This document shows positions 23,930-36,189 of a DNA stretch of 64,000 nt, one piece after another (the stretch's first letter is position 1; the number at the start of each line of letters is the position of its first letter). The DNA lies in NCBI GenBank assembly GCA_028554795.2, contig CM068825.1, positions 158,415,053 to 158,479,052 of the forward strand, given 5' to 3'. A program made the position numbers and the translations under genes. A model generated the notes under the pieces. The model did no database searches. It was not told where the DNA came from and was given only the letters and a program-made list of their open reading frames with translations. This stretch comes from Sinohyriopsis cumingii (taxonomy: Eukaryota > Mollusca > Bivalvia > Unionida > Unionidae).

Positions 23930-24915
23930 CTCAGAGCTTATTGGGCAGGTCATTACTATGGAAAATATTCATACTGCCCAGAACATATTGGGCAGGTCAT
24001 TACTTTGGAAAACATCCATACTGTACAGAGCATATTGGGCTGGTCATTACTTTGGAAATCATCCATACTGTACAGAGCATATTGGGCAGGTCATTACTTT
24101 GGAAAACATCCATACTGTACAGAGCATATTGGGCAGGTCATTACTTTGGAAAGCATCCATACTGTACAGAGCATACTGGGCAGGTCATTACTTTGGAAAA
24201 CATCCATACTGTACAGAGCATATTGGGCAGGTCATTACTTTGGAAAACATCCATACTGTACAGAGCATATTGGGCAGGTCATTACTTTGGAAAACATCCA
24301 TACTGTACAGAGCATATTGGGCAGGTCATTACTTTGGAAAACATCCATACTGTACAGAGCATATTGGGCAGGTCATTACTTTGGAAAACGTCCATACTGT
24401 ACAGAGCATACTGGGCAGGTCATTACTTTGGAAAACATCCATACTGTACAGAGCATATTGGGCAGGTCATTACTTTGGAAAACATCCATACTGTACAGAG
24501 CATATTGGGCAGGTCATTACTTTGGAAAACATCCATACTGTACAGAGCATACTGGGCAGGTCATTACTTTGGAAAACATCCATACTGTACAGAGCATACT
24601 GGGCAGGTCATTACTTTGGAAAACATCCATACTGTACAGAGCATATTGGGCAGGTCATTACTTTGGAAAACATCCATACTGTACAGAGCATATTGGGCTG
24701 ATCATTACTTTGGAAAACATCCATACTGTACAGAGCATATTCGGCTGGTCATTGTTTTGGAAACATCCATACTGTACAGAGCATATTGGGCAGGTCATTA
24801 CTTTGGAAAACATCCATACTGTACAGAGTACAGAGCATATTGGACTGGTCATTACTTTGGAAAACATCCATACTATACGGAGCATATTGGGCTGGTCATT
24901 ACTTTGGAAACTGTA
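23930..24915. repeat. 47-bp minisatellite, about 21 copies
   Basis: GCATATTGGGCAGGTCATTA, then CTTTGGAAAACATCCATACTGTACAGA repeats every 47 bp with little drift. Because 47 is not a multiple of 3 but the unit has no stop in any plus frame, three long overlapping ORFs (358, 333, 247 codons) appear; they are artefacts. Confidence 0.97.
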
Positions 24916-25014
24916 CAGAGGACCAAAAATATCAATCTATAGGTACATCTATGTTGATACTGTTGATGTATGCTGACAACAATATCAGGTGTAAAATCAT
25001 TATCAAATATAAAA

Positions 25015-25660
25015 TAGATTATGCCTTATTTTTATATATAACACTGTATGCCTTGTTTCTGATATATAACATTGTATGCCTTATTTTTTTATTTAACATT
25101 AGATGCCAATTTTTTTTATTTATAACATTATATGCCTTAATGTTGATATATAACATTATATGCCTTATTTTTATATATAACATTATATGCCTTATTTTTA
25201 TATGTAACATTGTATGCCTTTTTTATATATAACATTGTATGCCTTATTTTTATGTACAATGGTGTATGCCTTATTTTTTATATAAAACATTAAATGACTT
25301 ATTTTTTATATATAACATTATATGCCTTATGTTTATATGTAACATTGTATGCCTTATTTTTTTATATGAAACACTGTATGCTTTATTTTTATATATAACA
25401 TTGTATGCCTTATTTTTGTATATATAACATTATATGCCTTATTTTTGTATATAATATTGTATGCCTTATTTTTATATATAACATTGTATGCCTTATTTTT
25501 ATATATAACATTGTATGCCTTATTTTTGTATATAACATTGTATGCCTTATTTTTTATATGAAACACTGTATGCTTTATTTTTGTATATAACATTGTATGT
25601 CTTATTTTTGTATATAACATTTGATTCATTTAGTTTTGATATATAACATTTTATGACCTA
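25015..25660. repeat. 27-bp minisatellite, about 24 copies
   Basis: ATGCCTTATTTTTATATATA followed by ACATTGT repeats every ~27 bp with indels in the T run. Confidence 0.95.
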
Positions 25661-27581
25661 ATTTTAATGCAACTTACAACCCTGTAACTCAGCCAAAATG
25701 CCTATTAATATGACATAAAGATGAAAAAATGGACAGCAACAGACCCAAAATGGGTAATTTTACAAAAGTTGCATTTTTTTTTTATTTTGCTTCCATTACA
25801 TTTGCATTTGATATGTGTTCTGTTTTTATTGAATTTGCATTTGTATTTCATCTATCATCTAGTCACCTTTTTTTTATAGTCTAAGAAATGCGTTGGATTC
25901 AGAATTTGAGTTTAGCACTTAAAGCCATCATTTCCTTTCATTTCCACTCAATTGGCATGTATGACAGTCAGGTTTTCCATTAAAGGGAGATAACAATAGT
26001 CTTATACCTTGTCTTTACTAAAAGTGTGCTTTAATCAAATTTCAGATACATAAATGCAAGCAACAGCATTGTCAGCAATTTTTTTTCTCATTTTATTTAA
26101 TTCAAAAAAAAGATTATAAAGATACAATCACTGTTTATCATGTCACCATGTCAATGGCATTGTACTTTCTGCCTTAGTCAAAATTGGCAAATTTAATGCC
26201 AGTTTGAAAATAACTGATTTTCGTATCTATTTATGAAATGCATTTCATTCCATTTTCATTTCTTATTAATTGTTCTGCAATTTGTAATGTTTTCAAAATG
26301 TACTCATCACTTTTCTTGTGTTAATTCTACATTTCATTTTATATGAATTCATTTTGCATACATTTATTTTGCATTTTGGTTTTATTTCACTAGTAAAATT
26401 ATCCCATTTCAGGATGTCAGTAACTATTTTTCCACAAATCAGATGTGTGGCATTATAGTTTTGAAATTTATGTATCTTCCATTTTGCATGATGAAGATTG
26501 TAATCAAATTTATATAAATGATTACCAAAATTTATATTAAGCAAGTTTATGAATTTTAGGATTTTCCAACAGAAATAATTTTGATAATTCATTGGAATAA
26601 ATAATGAACATATTTTTTCACTGTTGTCAAGAGACATTGACAACATCATGAGCAAAACATTTTATATGCCATTTTTTGCTTGCTTGGTCTAGTGGTAAGT
26701 ATGGCCACTTCACATGTAGGAGCACCAGGTTCAAATCCCACAAGCTTTTTTTCCCTTCATTTTTGTATCGTTTATGTACTTTTTTTAACCTTGAGTTAGG
26801 AAAGAAGAATTATGCTACTAATCATATTTTCCATGTAAAATAAAACAGCAGAACATAACAAAACCAGTGACAGTTGACATTATTGATACCATAACAAAAT
26901 TCACTATTTAATCTGTTAAAATATTGCCAGCCAATATGTTTGAGCATAACATAAAATGAAATACTGTTTCCACTCATGAACATGCTGAGTTTTTCACCCA
27001 CTAGATGAAATATATCCATTATCCACTTTAACCAAATCCTCTCTATGTATACAAGATTCCAGGTGACTGTTGCACCAGATGTCAGAGGTTAAGGTCACGG
27101 AAGTCATGGATAACAAGACATTTGTCACAAGGGAAATCAAATATCTTGAATTTCAGTTTAAAAACAAGTTAGCTTTCTACAGACCAAAATATAACTTATG
27201 ATATAACATTGAATTCAAGAAAATGTATACATTTTGTTTACTTGTAACGAAAAAGTTTAATTTTTAGAATATCAAAATGGTTAAAGAAAAAAATGTTTAA
27301 AAATATCACAAGAAAAATGAAATCGCATAATTCAGTGGAGGAAATAAATTTACAAATTTAAATTAGCAGTAAATTGTAATTTCATGAAGGCAATTCAGAA
27401 TTTCCATTTATTTTGATAATTTAGGAATATGAAAAGAAAAACAAATCAGGTTGACCATGGCTTCTAAAATGTTTACTATTCCAAATTCAAATTTAATGAG
27501 TACTATGCACACATCTTTCTCTTCATTCATGCTTTACTTTATACTGTTGGACTAAGAGTGTAATTTACTGGTACTACTCAC
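25661..27581. other. Intron 10, AT-rich, one tRNA-like segment
   Basis: Long T runs and AT-rich unique DNA. Only the tRNA-like element at 26678-26745 was recognised; ORFs at 26293-26655 and 26822-27019 show no family resemblance. Confidence 0.6.
26678..26745 (+). mobile_element. tRNA(Val-CAC)-like sequence, probably SINE head or tRNA pseudogene
   Basis: TTGGTCTAGTGGTAAG matches box A, TTCACAT could be a Val CAC anticodon loop, and GGTTCAAATCC is a perfect box B. The outer bases GCTTG/CAAGC pair, followed by a T run that could stop polymerase III. The anticodon stem has two mismatches and the acceptor stem only five pairs, so I do not call a functional tRNA. Confidence 0.5.
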
Positions 27582-27729
27582 TGGAATCCAAGCATTCTAC
27601 ATACTACACCGGCATCCTTATCATCCCACTCATCATCACAGATGTACCCTGGCCTGCCATCTTTTGTGACCACCACATTACCTTCATACTTTGTTCTTCC
27701 ACCTCTCAACCTAACATTCACTGTCTCAG
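27582..27729 (-). CDS. Exon 10: first half of SRCR domain 3
   Basis: 148 bp: two bases, 48 codons, two bases. It reads AETVNVRLRGGRTKYEGNVV, then GRPGYICDDEWDDKDAGVVC, then RMLGFQ. V.VRL.GG...YEG.V and ICDDEWDD.DA.VVCRMLGF identify it as an SRCR N-terminal half. The acceptor is TCCTTCAG and the donor is GTGAGT, the best-matching donor in the gene. CA joins G of exon 11 to make Gln. Confidence 0.92.
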
Positions 27730-27917
27730 CTGAAGGAAAATAGTAACAGTACATATGCATCAACATTCAAATAAAAGTGTCTGAAAACTTAAATATGTTT
27801 TAAGCAATTTTTTAGAATAACCATAACTATAATTCATTTAAGATTGAGGACAAGTACTAATGGGTTTTCCAACCCAAAAGTCTGCAATTTTTTATTATTA
27901 AAATAAATGAAAAACTA

Positions 27918-28110
27918 CACAGTCCAACCTATCCTAATGGTCACCTGATTTCAGCAGTCACTTGGTCACAATAGCCATTCTAATTTCATATATAAGTGTC
28001 ATGTAATCAGTGGTCACGTCAGAGACCATGTGTTTTTTTAATTAAGCAGTGGTTTCACATTGCCTTCTGTGGTCACTGGAGCACATTATCAGTTACCACC
28101 CTATGTATGT
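27918..28110. mobile_element. Possible MITE-type terminal segment
   Basis: ACAGTCCAACCTATCCTAAT followed by repeated GGTCAC(C/G) motifs is typical of terminal repeats of some DNA transposons. A roughly matching inverted end (ACAGTCAAGCCTGTCTACAG on the minus strand) is at about 29852-29874. If paired, one ~1.95-kb element fills most of intron 9. No clean TA duplication was confirmed. Confidence 0.35.
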
Positions 28111-28289
28111 AAACTTTGTTTGTTTGATGAGCAATTCATGGTATATATAAAGGTATATAACCTGAATTGATGTTTAAACATTTTCATATTCAATTATACT
28201 TTGTGACCCAGTGAAACTCAAAAGAGCCAGCAATGTCAGTTTCAAAGCATGGCTGTTTTTAACCTTACAGGAGGTATACTATATATCCC

Positions 28290-28385
28290 TTACTGTTTAG
28301 TAATCCGAGTCTCATCTGACAATTCCCACCCCATTTGTGATATCTGGACATTTATGTTGTGGTGTAAGGTCAGAGTCAACCGCCT
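28290..28385 (-). repeat. Diverged inverted copy of the 28.95-29.25 kb repeat region
   Basis: The minus strand reads GACTCTGACCTTACACCACA followed by ACATAAATGTCC, then a CCCATTTG-bearing flank, matching the 31-bp unit and its right flank at 29.2 kb in inverted orientation. Confidence 0.6.
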
Positions 28386-28954
28386 ACTGAAAAATATGAA
28401 TTTGCCACCACTGTGCACTGGTGGCATAGGGTAGCCACTTACCTGCATGCCATGTAAACTTAAACAATGTTACATCAAGTCATATCCTCATGAAAACAAT
28501 AGGAAAATGATTTAGTTTTTTAGAAATTGTGAAAATTATAATTATGTCTTTAATCCAATTACACACAAGATGAACTACAGTGTTTATGAAATTTGACCTG
28601 TTACTCGCCATTTGCATTGCTAGTCACACAACAAAACAAATATCACAAACTACATTTCCATTCAACAATAAACCCTTTTCCAACTATGTTGAACAAAAAT
28701 TCTAAAATATTAAATGAAAGTCACATATTGTTTGTAAAAGAATGAAAGGATGCCAAATTCTCAACATATTTATTCCAGGAACAAATACAAAAAACACGTC
28801 GCTATCATAGCAACTTGGAGAAAGTCAGATTCATCAAGAATGGAGCACATGTCACCAATGGTTTCACATGACTGCCGCATGGACATATGTTCTCTGCCTG
28901 AAGAATTTGACTTTGTGGTGACAAATTTCAACTTTTTGAAAGGCAATTGACTCT

Positions 28955-29205
28955 GATCCTACACCCCAACATAAATGTCCACTCTGATCCTACACCCCAA
29001 TATAAATGTCCACTCTGATCCTACACCAAAACATAAATGTCCACTCTGATCCTACACCCCAACATAAATGTCCACTCTGATCCTACACCCCAATATAAAT
29101 GTCCACTCTGATCCTACATCCCAACATAAATGTCCACTCTGATCCTACACCCCAACACAAATGTCCACTCTGATCCTACACCCCAACATAAATGTCCAAA
29201 TAATT
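28955..29205. repeat. 31-bp minisatellite, 8 copies
   Basis: ACTCTGATCCTACACCCCAA followed by CATAAATGTCC repeats every 31 bp. Confidence 0.96.
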
Positions 29206-29501
29206 TCAAGAATGGGGTCAGAAGGGTCAGAGGAATCTCAGATTAAAATTTCAGGTACTACTAACAAAAGCCCCAAGAAGCTTCTTCTTAACTGATCAAA
29301 GGTCACAAATAATAGCCAACTGTCTTTTGATTACAGTGAGTTTGAGCAACAGCTTAATCCATTAATTGTTTAAAGTATGAACACATGTTTTCATTCATAA
29401 CAAAATGTCAGTAGCGTTTCACAATTACAAATAAGCTGTCAATTAGTAATTTTACTTAGGAGCTGTTTGTACTGATAATGTGATAAAAGTGTTTGCATGA
29501 A

Positions 29502-29516
29502 TAAGAGAGAGAGAGA

Positions 29517-29558
<42 letters not shown>

Positions 29559-29600
29559 GTGGGAGGGAGAGAGAGAGTGAGAGGGAGAGGGAGAGAGATT
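29502..29600. repeat. (GA)n purine tract
   Basis: About 95 bases of almost pure GAGAGAGG/GGGA purines on the plus strand. It is compatible with triplex (H-DNA) formation. Confidence 0.95.
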
Positions 29601-29956
29601 ATTGCATGTGCACAGTTGTAGTTTTCTTGATTGTTGCTAAATAGCTTAACAAAGTACAAGTATCTTGATAGCATACTACTACTGATAATAGTAATACAAG
29701 TGAAATAATGATAATACTACTATGCTAATGATATTCGGTTCATAGTACATAAATTTGTCTTCAACCAAATTTTTGAGAACTGTACCTGCCTTCAGAAGTC
29801 TCCTGTCTACAAAGGCCATCTTTGCCTTTTCCCATGGGTGGCTGCTGTAGACAGGCTTGACTGTACATATATATTTTACTATTTTAATGAACATTTTTTC
29901 ATCTATATTAAAGTCTATCTATTCTAATAACTAAAAGTTTAGAATGAAACTCTTAC

Positions 29957-30135
29957 CTGGCTTTTCAGAGCTACATTTAACCCCAGCATCCTCTGTGTGT
30001 AAACAGTTGTGTTCTCCCCTAACAGCCATCTGGCACTCTCCCAGTGACTTTTCCCTCCCTGTACAGCTGACATCATCAAACCAGATGGGTCCAGACCCCT
30101 CCCCAAAGTGGGCAATAGTTAATGGAACACCATAC
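29957..30135 (-). CDS. Exon 9: second half of SRCR domain 2
   Basis: 179 bp: one base, 59 codons, one base. It reads [20 protein letters not shown], then [14 protein letters not shown], then [14 protein letters not shown]. The GSGPIW.DDV.C.G.E.SL..C motif is the strongest SRCR signature in the window, and the six cysteines of the domain are complete. The acceptor is AATCACAG and the donor is GTAAGA. The final G joins CT to give Ala at the start of SRCR domain 3. Confidence 0.92.
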
Positions 30136-30469
30136 CTGTGATTAGTGGATTAGTTATTAGTGACAATGCTCTAAGTCTTTTACTTACAAAGACCCTGGTG
30201 ACCTTCTACAGCACTGACCTTTGAGATTACTGTTATTAGTGGAATTTAGTAGTTCTGGAGATTATGAATATTAAATAAACTAACCTTTTATGAGGTCCAT
30301 TTTTACTGCATGCTAGAAAAAGACTCTGAATGTAAAGTATTGACTTTAACACAACAGCTGTTAAAGCATCATAACTATACCAATACCGTCATACAGACTC
30401 AAGACAGTATAATACTGCCAATGAAACACAAGCAGTATGAATAGAATACCGAAACTTAAAATTTTCTCT

Positions 30470-30700
30470 TAGAATTGCTTAGGAAATGGGGTTTAAGTGC
30501 CTTTCTAATGGGTTCACCAATTTTGTCAACACAGGCCCTTTTGAAGGACATATGGCAAAAAGCAGCCAACCCAGTCTAGCCCAAGTGAACTGCCTGGATG
30601 TGTCCTTGAGAAAGGCACTTAGTTCATATTCCCTTGGCATGGTGTAGCTCAAAATTTGTTAAATGTACTGTAAAAATCAATCAACCCACCAGATATTTCT
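30470..30700 (+). mobile_element. SINE-like relic
   Basis: GTGTCCTTGAGAAAGGCACT is a phrase common in tRNA-type SINE bodies, and the tail TGTAAAAATCAATCAACC resembles that at 23.48 kb. No box A or B was recognised. Confidence 0.4.
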
Positions 30701-31504
30701 GAAAAAGCTGCAGAAAATAGCATTTAAAAGTAATGGATCTGTTTTGAGATTTTTTTAAACTAAAAATCATCAAAAGCTATTATCACACTCTTTTTATTAC
30801 AAGGAATCTATAGTCAGATTCATCTATACAGACTTTGAAAAATATTCACTGTCATTACCTCTGAGTCTTTTTCTGAGAGACTAAAATAGTTTTCTCCCAT
30901 TGGAAAGAGTTGAGGATATAAGATTGTGAAATATCATGATCTGTCATGGCCTTGCTGATTACTACTTTGAAAAAATATTTAATTCAGCTAGAGGCTTAAA
31001 GATTTGTTATTGCAAATTAATTATTTTTTTACAGGTCAATATTGATAATGTCCATAAAGAAATCTTTCACCCTTTCTTTTAGTAAAGAAAACCAAATTAA
31101 ATTAATTATTCCATATTGTTTCTCTTTCCTATTTTTTTTCTTCTTTAAATTAGAGCTGTCCTGTTCAATATATTAATGAATAAAATACTGAAGTGGCATT
31201 TTTAATATGACATTCTAATAACGTGAATAACAATGATGACTAGAAAGAGTGGCAAAGTCACATAGAGTCACACACTGAAACAAAATGTTAAACAATGGTT
31301 GTGAAGAACTTCTCACTTTTCAGCTACAGGATAATGTTGACTTTCTGTTACTTACTATAGTGAATCCCCCTTTTCAAGCCAAGTAAATTACTCTGCCAGT
31401 TGTACAAATCATTTGACATTTTCATACAGAGGAAGGACATAGCTTGATGGGGATCCCAGTGGTTTTGACATGTATATACATTTTAAGGGTAGAAGCTATG
31501 AATA
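30701..31504. other. Intron 8, nothing recognised
   Basis: AT-rich unique sequence without coding or repeat structure that I can identify. Confidence 0.6.
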
Positions 31505-31850
31505 TTGTCCATATTATAACTCAGAGGGCATGGCAAGACACCCCCAAAAACAATGTGTCCATGTTATAACCAGAGGGCATGGCAAGACCCCCCAAAAAAA
31601 ACAATGTATCCCTGTTATAACCCAGATGGCATGGCAAGACCCCCCCCCAAAAAAAATGTGTCCATTTTATAACCCAGAGGGCATGGCAAGACCACACAAA
31701 AAAATGTATCCATATTATAACCCTGCGGGCATGGCAAGACCCCCCCAAAAATGTGTCTATATTATAACCCAGAGGGCATGGCAAGACCCCCCAAAAAATG
31801 TATCCATATTATAACCCAGCGGGCATGGCAAGACCACACAAAAAAATGCT
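31505..31850. repeat. ~47-bp minisatellite, 7 copies
   Basis: GGGCATGGCAAGACCCCCCA, then AAAAATGTGTCCATATTATAACCCAGA recurs. Length differs only in the C and A runs, suggesting slippage within the unit. Confidence 0.95.
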
Positions 31851-32014
31851 GGATGAATAAATGACTTTACCTTTCATAGTGAGAATATGTTTACACAAAT
31901 CTGAGAATCTCATCAGTTTTCAAGTTATGACCCAGAGTCTGTGTCTAAGGTATAAGAACTGTGACACTGATTCATGACCCAGGACCAAAGTAAATTAACT
32001 GTTCACTTATGCAA

Positions 32015-32180
32015 TATTCCAAAGATGAATGTTGTTGTTGTTGTTGTTGTAGGGTTTAACGCCATTTTTCAGCACATGATAGGCTATACATGGCGGCCAG
32101 TATTAATGGTGGAGGAAGAACCCGGGAAAACCCCTGAAAGATCCACCGACCCACAAGAAGCTACTGCAAAGATGAATGCA
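32015..32180 (+). mobile_element. SINE relic with (GTT)n head
   Basis: (GTT)6 is followed by GTAGGGTTTAACGCCATTTT and TCAGCACATGATAGGCTATA, then CATGGCGGCCAGTATTAATG and GAACCCGGGAAAACCC. The GTTTAACGCC..TCAGCA..ATATGGCGG theme resembles dispersed short repeats common in mollusc genomes. A second copy, inverted, is at 19.7-19.9 kb. Confidence 0.55.
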
Positions 32181-33157
32181 TGCATCAAGGCAAATGTGCA
32201 CTGAATTCTATCAAGATATGTAGAAATTGGAGGGGGGAGGGACAAATGTCCTCCTCAAGTATGGTGGGGTATTACCATGATGAAATGAAAAGCAATTTCC
32301 ACTAACAAAACATTTGGTGTAGCAAGTTTCATAACATTCATAACAGTAGTTTCAGAGTTCTAGACATGCAAAAATCTGATAACACCAAGCTGATGTTGTC
32401 TCCACTGATGCCACAGCTGCCACTGATTTCATAACTAATATGTTTTGCATTTTTCTCCAAAAAAAGGTGAGGCAAAAAACCCAGATCACACCTCTGTTTA
32501 TAATGAATGAGACTAAACCATGACAGCCACATGCAAGTCCATGAGACAATGTTCATATCTGACGGCAACAGAATATGTTATATGGTTTTGAGCTATATTA
32601 GTTACAAGTAACGTCATATGAAGTTAACTGTCAAGAGCCACAACTCTATCCAAAATTAAGTTGATGAAGCAAAACTCAGAAAGGCAATTATAGATGTACC
32701 AGACAATGTATACAAAAAATTGCATTAGATAACGTTCAATGGTTCCAAAGCAATGCTAGAATCTAGTGCTGTAGTGGAGATTAAATACTGAAGAAATAAG
32801 AGCTATACTACTATCAGAATTAGACCTGACAAGACAAACCTTTCAAAGGGACACATATAAATATGAAAGACAATACAAATTTCATTAAATTTACCTTCCA
32901 GCTGGCATACAGTTATGTTCCAGAGTTGTAGAGCTATTGTAATTACAAGACTTGTGAATGGATGGCCAGTTCAACAACTGGACAGAGGGATTGGAAAGGT
33001 AATTACAATAGGACTCCCACATCTATCTCATAATGTGAGGCCTAGTGATGTTGCCTTGGATACCAGAACAGTGATAGCTAGGTCTTATGATCTACTAAAG
33101 TAGGTAACACAAATGAATGATGGTTAGCATATTCCATGGATCATGCCATTTCCTTAC
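32181..33157. other. Intron 8, right part, nothing recognised
   Basis: Unique sequence; the short overlapping ORFs at 32338-32568 and 32915-33103 have no family resemblance. Confidence 0.55.
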
Positions 33158-33299
33158 ACATATCCCAGGGATTTGCATGTCACATTTGCAGCATTTGCAT
33201 TCCATCCATCATCACACACAGTGCCCCTTATGCCATTAATAATGACCTCAACTCGACCTTCATCAGGCGTGGCTCCTCCAACAAGCTGAATTGTCACAT
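33158..33299 (-). CDS. Exon 8: first half of SRCR domain 2
   Basis: 142 bp: two bases, 46 codons, two bases. It reads VTIQLVGGATPDEGRVEVII, then NGIRGTVCDDGWNANAANVTCKSLGY. The motif order (QLVGG, GRVEV, G.VCDDGW, A.V.C..LGY) is a clear SRCR N-terminal half. The acceptor is ACTTCAG. The donor is placed at GTAAGG so that GT joins G of exon 9 (Val); using the GT two bases earlier would break the frame. It follows the LDLa exon directly, with Asn at the junction. Confidence 0.88.
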
Positions 33300-33889
33300 C
33301 TGAAGTACATAGACACATAAATAATACTGAAACATCTAGCATACTCTTTATCAGAATAACCCTTTCATTTTGCCATATTTTACAGTAATCCATTCTTAAA
33401 ATAATAAACAAATCATATTTCTCTTATCATTATTAAAGGAAAATTTGAACAGAAGTGCAATATACTAGATATCTGTACATGTCTAGATCCGTGTAGATAT
33501 CTATGACCTTTCTGAACAAAACTGAATTTTGTAAAAATAAAAAAAGCCAGAAAGAAAGAAAAGAAATATTCACAAAATGTTTCCTTGCTGACCTACAGAC
33601 TGAATCACAAAGGAGATCATCATTGTAATATATCTTATACATCTTTGTATTCTATTAAAAGAATTAATGAATACATGTACTTATAAAGATATTTACTCTA
33701 GTTTTCTGGACTATTTAAACAAGGTCATTGGAAATCAATTTTCATTTTTTTCAAGTAATCAATTAATTACAGACTTTTATTTAGTCACACTTAGCATTTT
33801 TTTTACTTTAATATGTTTAAACCATTTTGCTCCTTGTTTAAACTGACCATCACTAAATTAGCTAGCTAGTACAGTGACACTCCCTAGTA

Positions 33890-34366
33890 AGCAAAGGACT
33901 AGCATACTTACTGCATTCTGTATCATCCTGACAGTTGTTACAGTATCACTCCCCTTGGAACACAGGATTAGTATAGATGTATTTACTGCATTCTGTCTCA
34001 TCTTTGAGCTAGTACAATGACACTCCCATTTGAACACAGGATTAGTATAGATGTATTTACCGCAATCTGTCTCATCTCAAAGCACTTAGTATACTTCATA
34101 TGCATTGAGACCGACTCATTCTGACAGTTAGTACAATGACACTACCCTGAGAGCATATGGGACTAACATACAAGTACTGATTGCAATCTGCTTCACCCCA
34201 ACAGTACAATGACATTCTCCAATGAGCAAAGGACTAGCATAATTACTGCAATCTGCCTCATCCTGGCAATATAAGGACAGTCTCCATAGAACAACTTCTG
34301 GGACTAGTATACTTACTGCAATCTTTTTCATCCTCACAGTTAGTACAATGGCACTCCCCTGTGCAA
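33890..34366 (-). repeat. Decayed ~70-bp array of the exon 7 donor end
   Basis: From the real exon 7 end (about 34311-34366) leftward, blocks resembling TTACTGCAATCT..CTCATCC, CAGTTAGTACAATGACACTC and GGACTAGTATAC recur near 34240, 34168, 34105, 34050, 33978 and 33908. On the minus strand each contains a decayed copy of the LDLa coding end and, in several, a donor-like AGTAA(G/A)T. Divergence is much greater than in the 89-bp triplication. Confidence 0.8.
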
Positions 34367-34424
34367 ACTTTTGTCAGAGGGACACAGCCACCATCTGGAC
34401 ACTGATAACTGTCATTACCACAAG
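34317..34424 (-). CDS. Exon 7: atypical LDLa domain
   Basis: 108 bp: two bases, 35 codons, one base. It reads ACGNDSYQCPDGGCVPLTK, then VCTGECHCTNCEDEKDC. The framework (C..D.YQC..GGC.P....C...C...EDE.DC) is LDLa, but there are eight cysteines instead of six, and the usual D..DC.D.SDE calcium ligands are replaced by TGECHCTNCEDE. Calcium binding may be weakened or altered. The acceptor is GTTTCAG and the donor is GTAAGT. The 3' end of this exon plus its donor is copied several times, in decayed form, in the following intron. Confidence 0.85.
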
Positions 34425-36189
34425 CTGAAACACAACTGTTGTTGTTATACTCTATATTCTATTCAATGGATTCTATCAGTTGTGTAACAAAAACAGATTT
34501 ACACCAGCCCAAGCTTGATGGAAAGTGAAATGGATCTAAAGATATACTGTGGATACAACAGTCTTCTATAGTCAAGAACAGTGTTGATCAGGGTACAATG
34601 AATAAATTATCAATACCTTTCATTAGTCCACAAGGTCTGTCAACAAACCTAGAGAATATTAATCATATGAAAAATAAATGCAATGATCATTTTATATTAC
34701 AAGTCTTGTATCAATTTATCCATCTCCTTTAATATACAAAAAGTTTAAATTTATGGATGAAATTTCTGAATAAATCTTGTCATGCCCATGAAGCATACAG
34801 AGATGGCATTGCTGGTGTTGGTGTGAACTTTAAGTTTTTGCAGTTAGTATAGTTTCTCTAACACAATTGCATGTATAATCATGAAACTTGATGCATGTAT
34901 TCCTTTTAAGATGATACAGAGAAGGCATACCTATCAACTTTCACGTTGGGACAAAAAACTGCCAATTTTTGGGGTCATTCATGACTATATCATGATCTCA
35001 AAATATCTCCTGATTTTTGCAGAGAACTTCCTATTATTACATTATGTCTATCAATTTTAATTTCTCCTAAAAATTTCTACACAGATATATTTGATACAAT
35101 GCATAAAAGTCATGTTCTATTTTATCACCTGTAAATATTGCTGTGATGTAATAATTACTATCACACTACAATTATTGTTTTCTTCAGTAAACTGAATGTC
35201 AAGTTTAAACATTATTCAAGTCAATTTATGAAGTATTTTTACCCCTACAACAATACTAGAATAAAAAAATAAAACGACACCAAAGAACAAACCACAACAA
35301 TAACATTGTCAGCAATTAGTTTGAATCACCATACTGATCCCTGTGAATGCTCTGTACTTTTCTCTACAAGCAAAAATAGCATATCCATTCCAACCAAAGA
35401 AACATACAAAATTAAACACCTGGCATTAATGTACTGTACATACAAATATTCATTACCATCATTAAAAAACATACCATACAGCATATATGCTATCAAAAAA
35501 AATTCAGAATAAATATCTTATTTAGTAAACATTATTAAATGCCTTACGAGTTGAGGAAAAAAGGTGGGAAATAAAATATGGAAAAAATTGTTGTTACAAG
35601 TATGGTAGCTTAAGACTTCATATTTGAACTGTTAAGATGAATTCATACATACTTTAGGCACTGTTAGTTACAACAAATTAGGGCATCATTTATTTGCCAA
35701 GCATGGCTGGTGCTTACATACACACACACTGTATAACATGGTGTCTTTGAAGTATGCTGGAATGCAGTCCTTTTCACAAGACAACTGCAAGGACAAGGAT
35801 TAACCATTAATTAGTCACAATGGCTTTCTTGCTTGTTTACTAAAGTCTAATCTTTAGCTATTGTGCAGTTTGGCCACAGCTGACCAGAATATGAAGACAG
35901 GGCATGTTCTGGGTGAAAATAAGGCATGTAACAGAGAGAAACAGCACCTCCTTTGAAAATTTCATGTGTATTGGACCAGGATGATTGGTCCATATTTAGT
36001 AAAAATTATGCTTTAAACATGCAGTGAAAAATCTCAAAAAATTTGGTTCCAATCTGCTTATAATTAGATTAAGTCTTGGCTTTTGAAAAGTCGACAGGTA
36101 TGAAAAGGAGCTCACCACAATCTACTTTTCATGCTTCAGTGGCTCTGCTTGTATTTGGAACATGTTTCAGGTGAGCAGGTGATATACAG
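34425..36189. other. Intron 6, left part, nothing recognised
   Basis: AT-rich unique DNA. No coding motif or clear repeat found. Confidence 0.55.

Noticed and set aside
23900-24976. Three overlapping plus-strand ORFs of 358, 333 and 247 codons
   Set aside because: The 47-bp unit simply lacks stops in all plus frames. Three frames encode the same rotating peptide, which is the mark of a repeat artefact.
26678-26745. Functional tRNA-Val gene
   Set aside because: Boxes A and B are good, but the acceptor stem has only five pairs and the anticodon stem is mismatched. A SINE head or pseudogene fits better.
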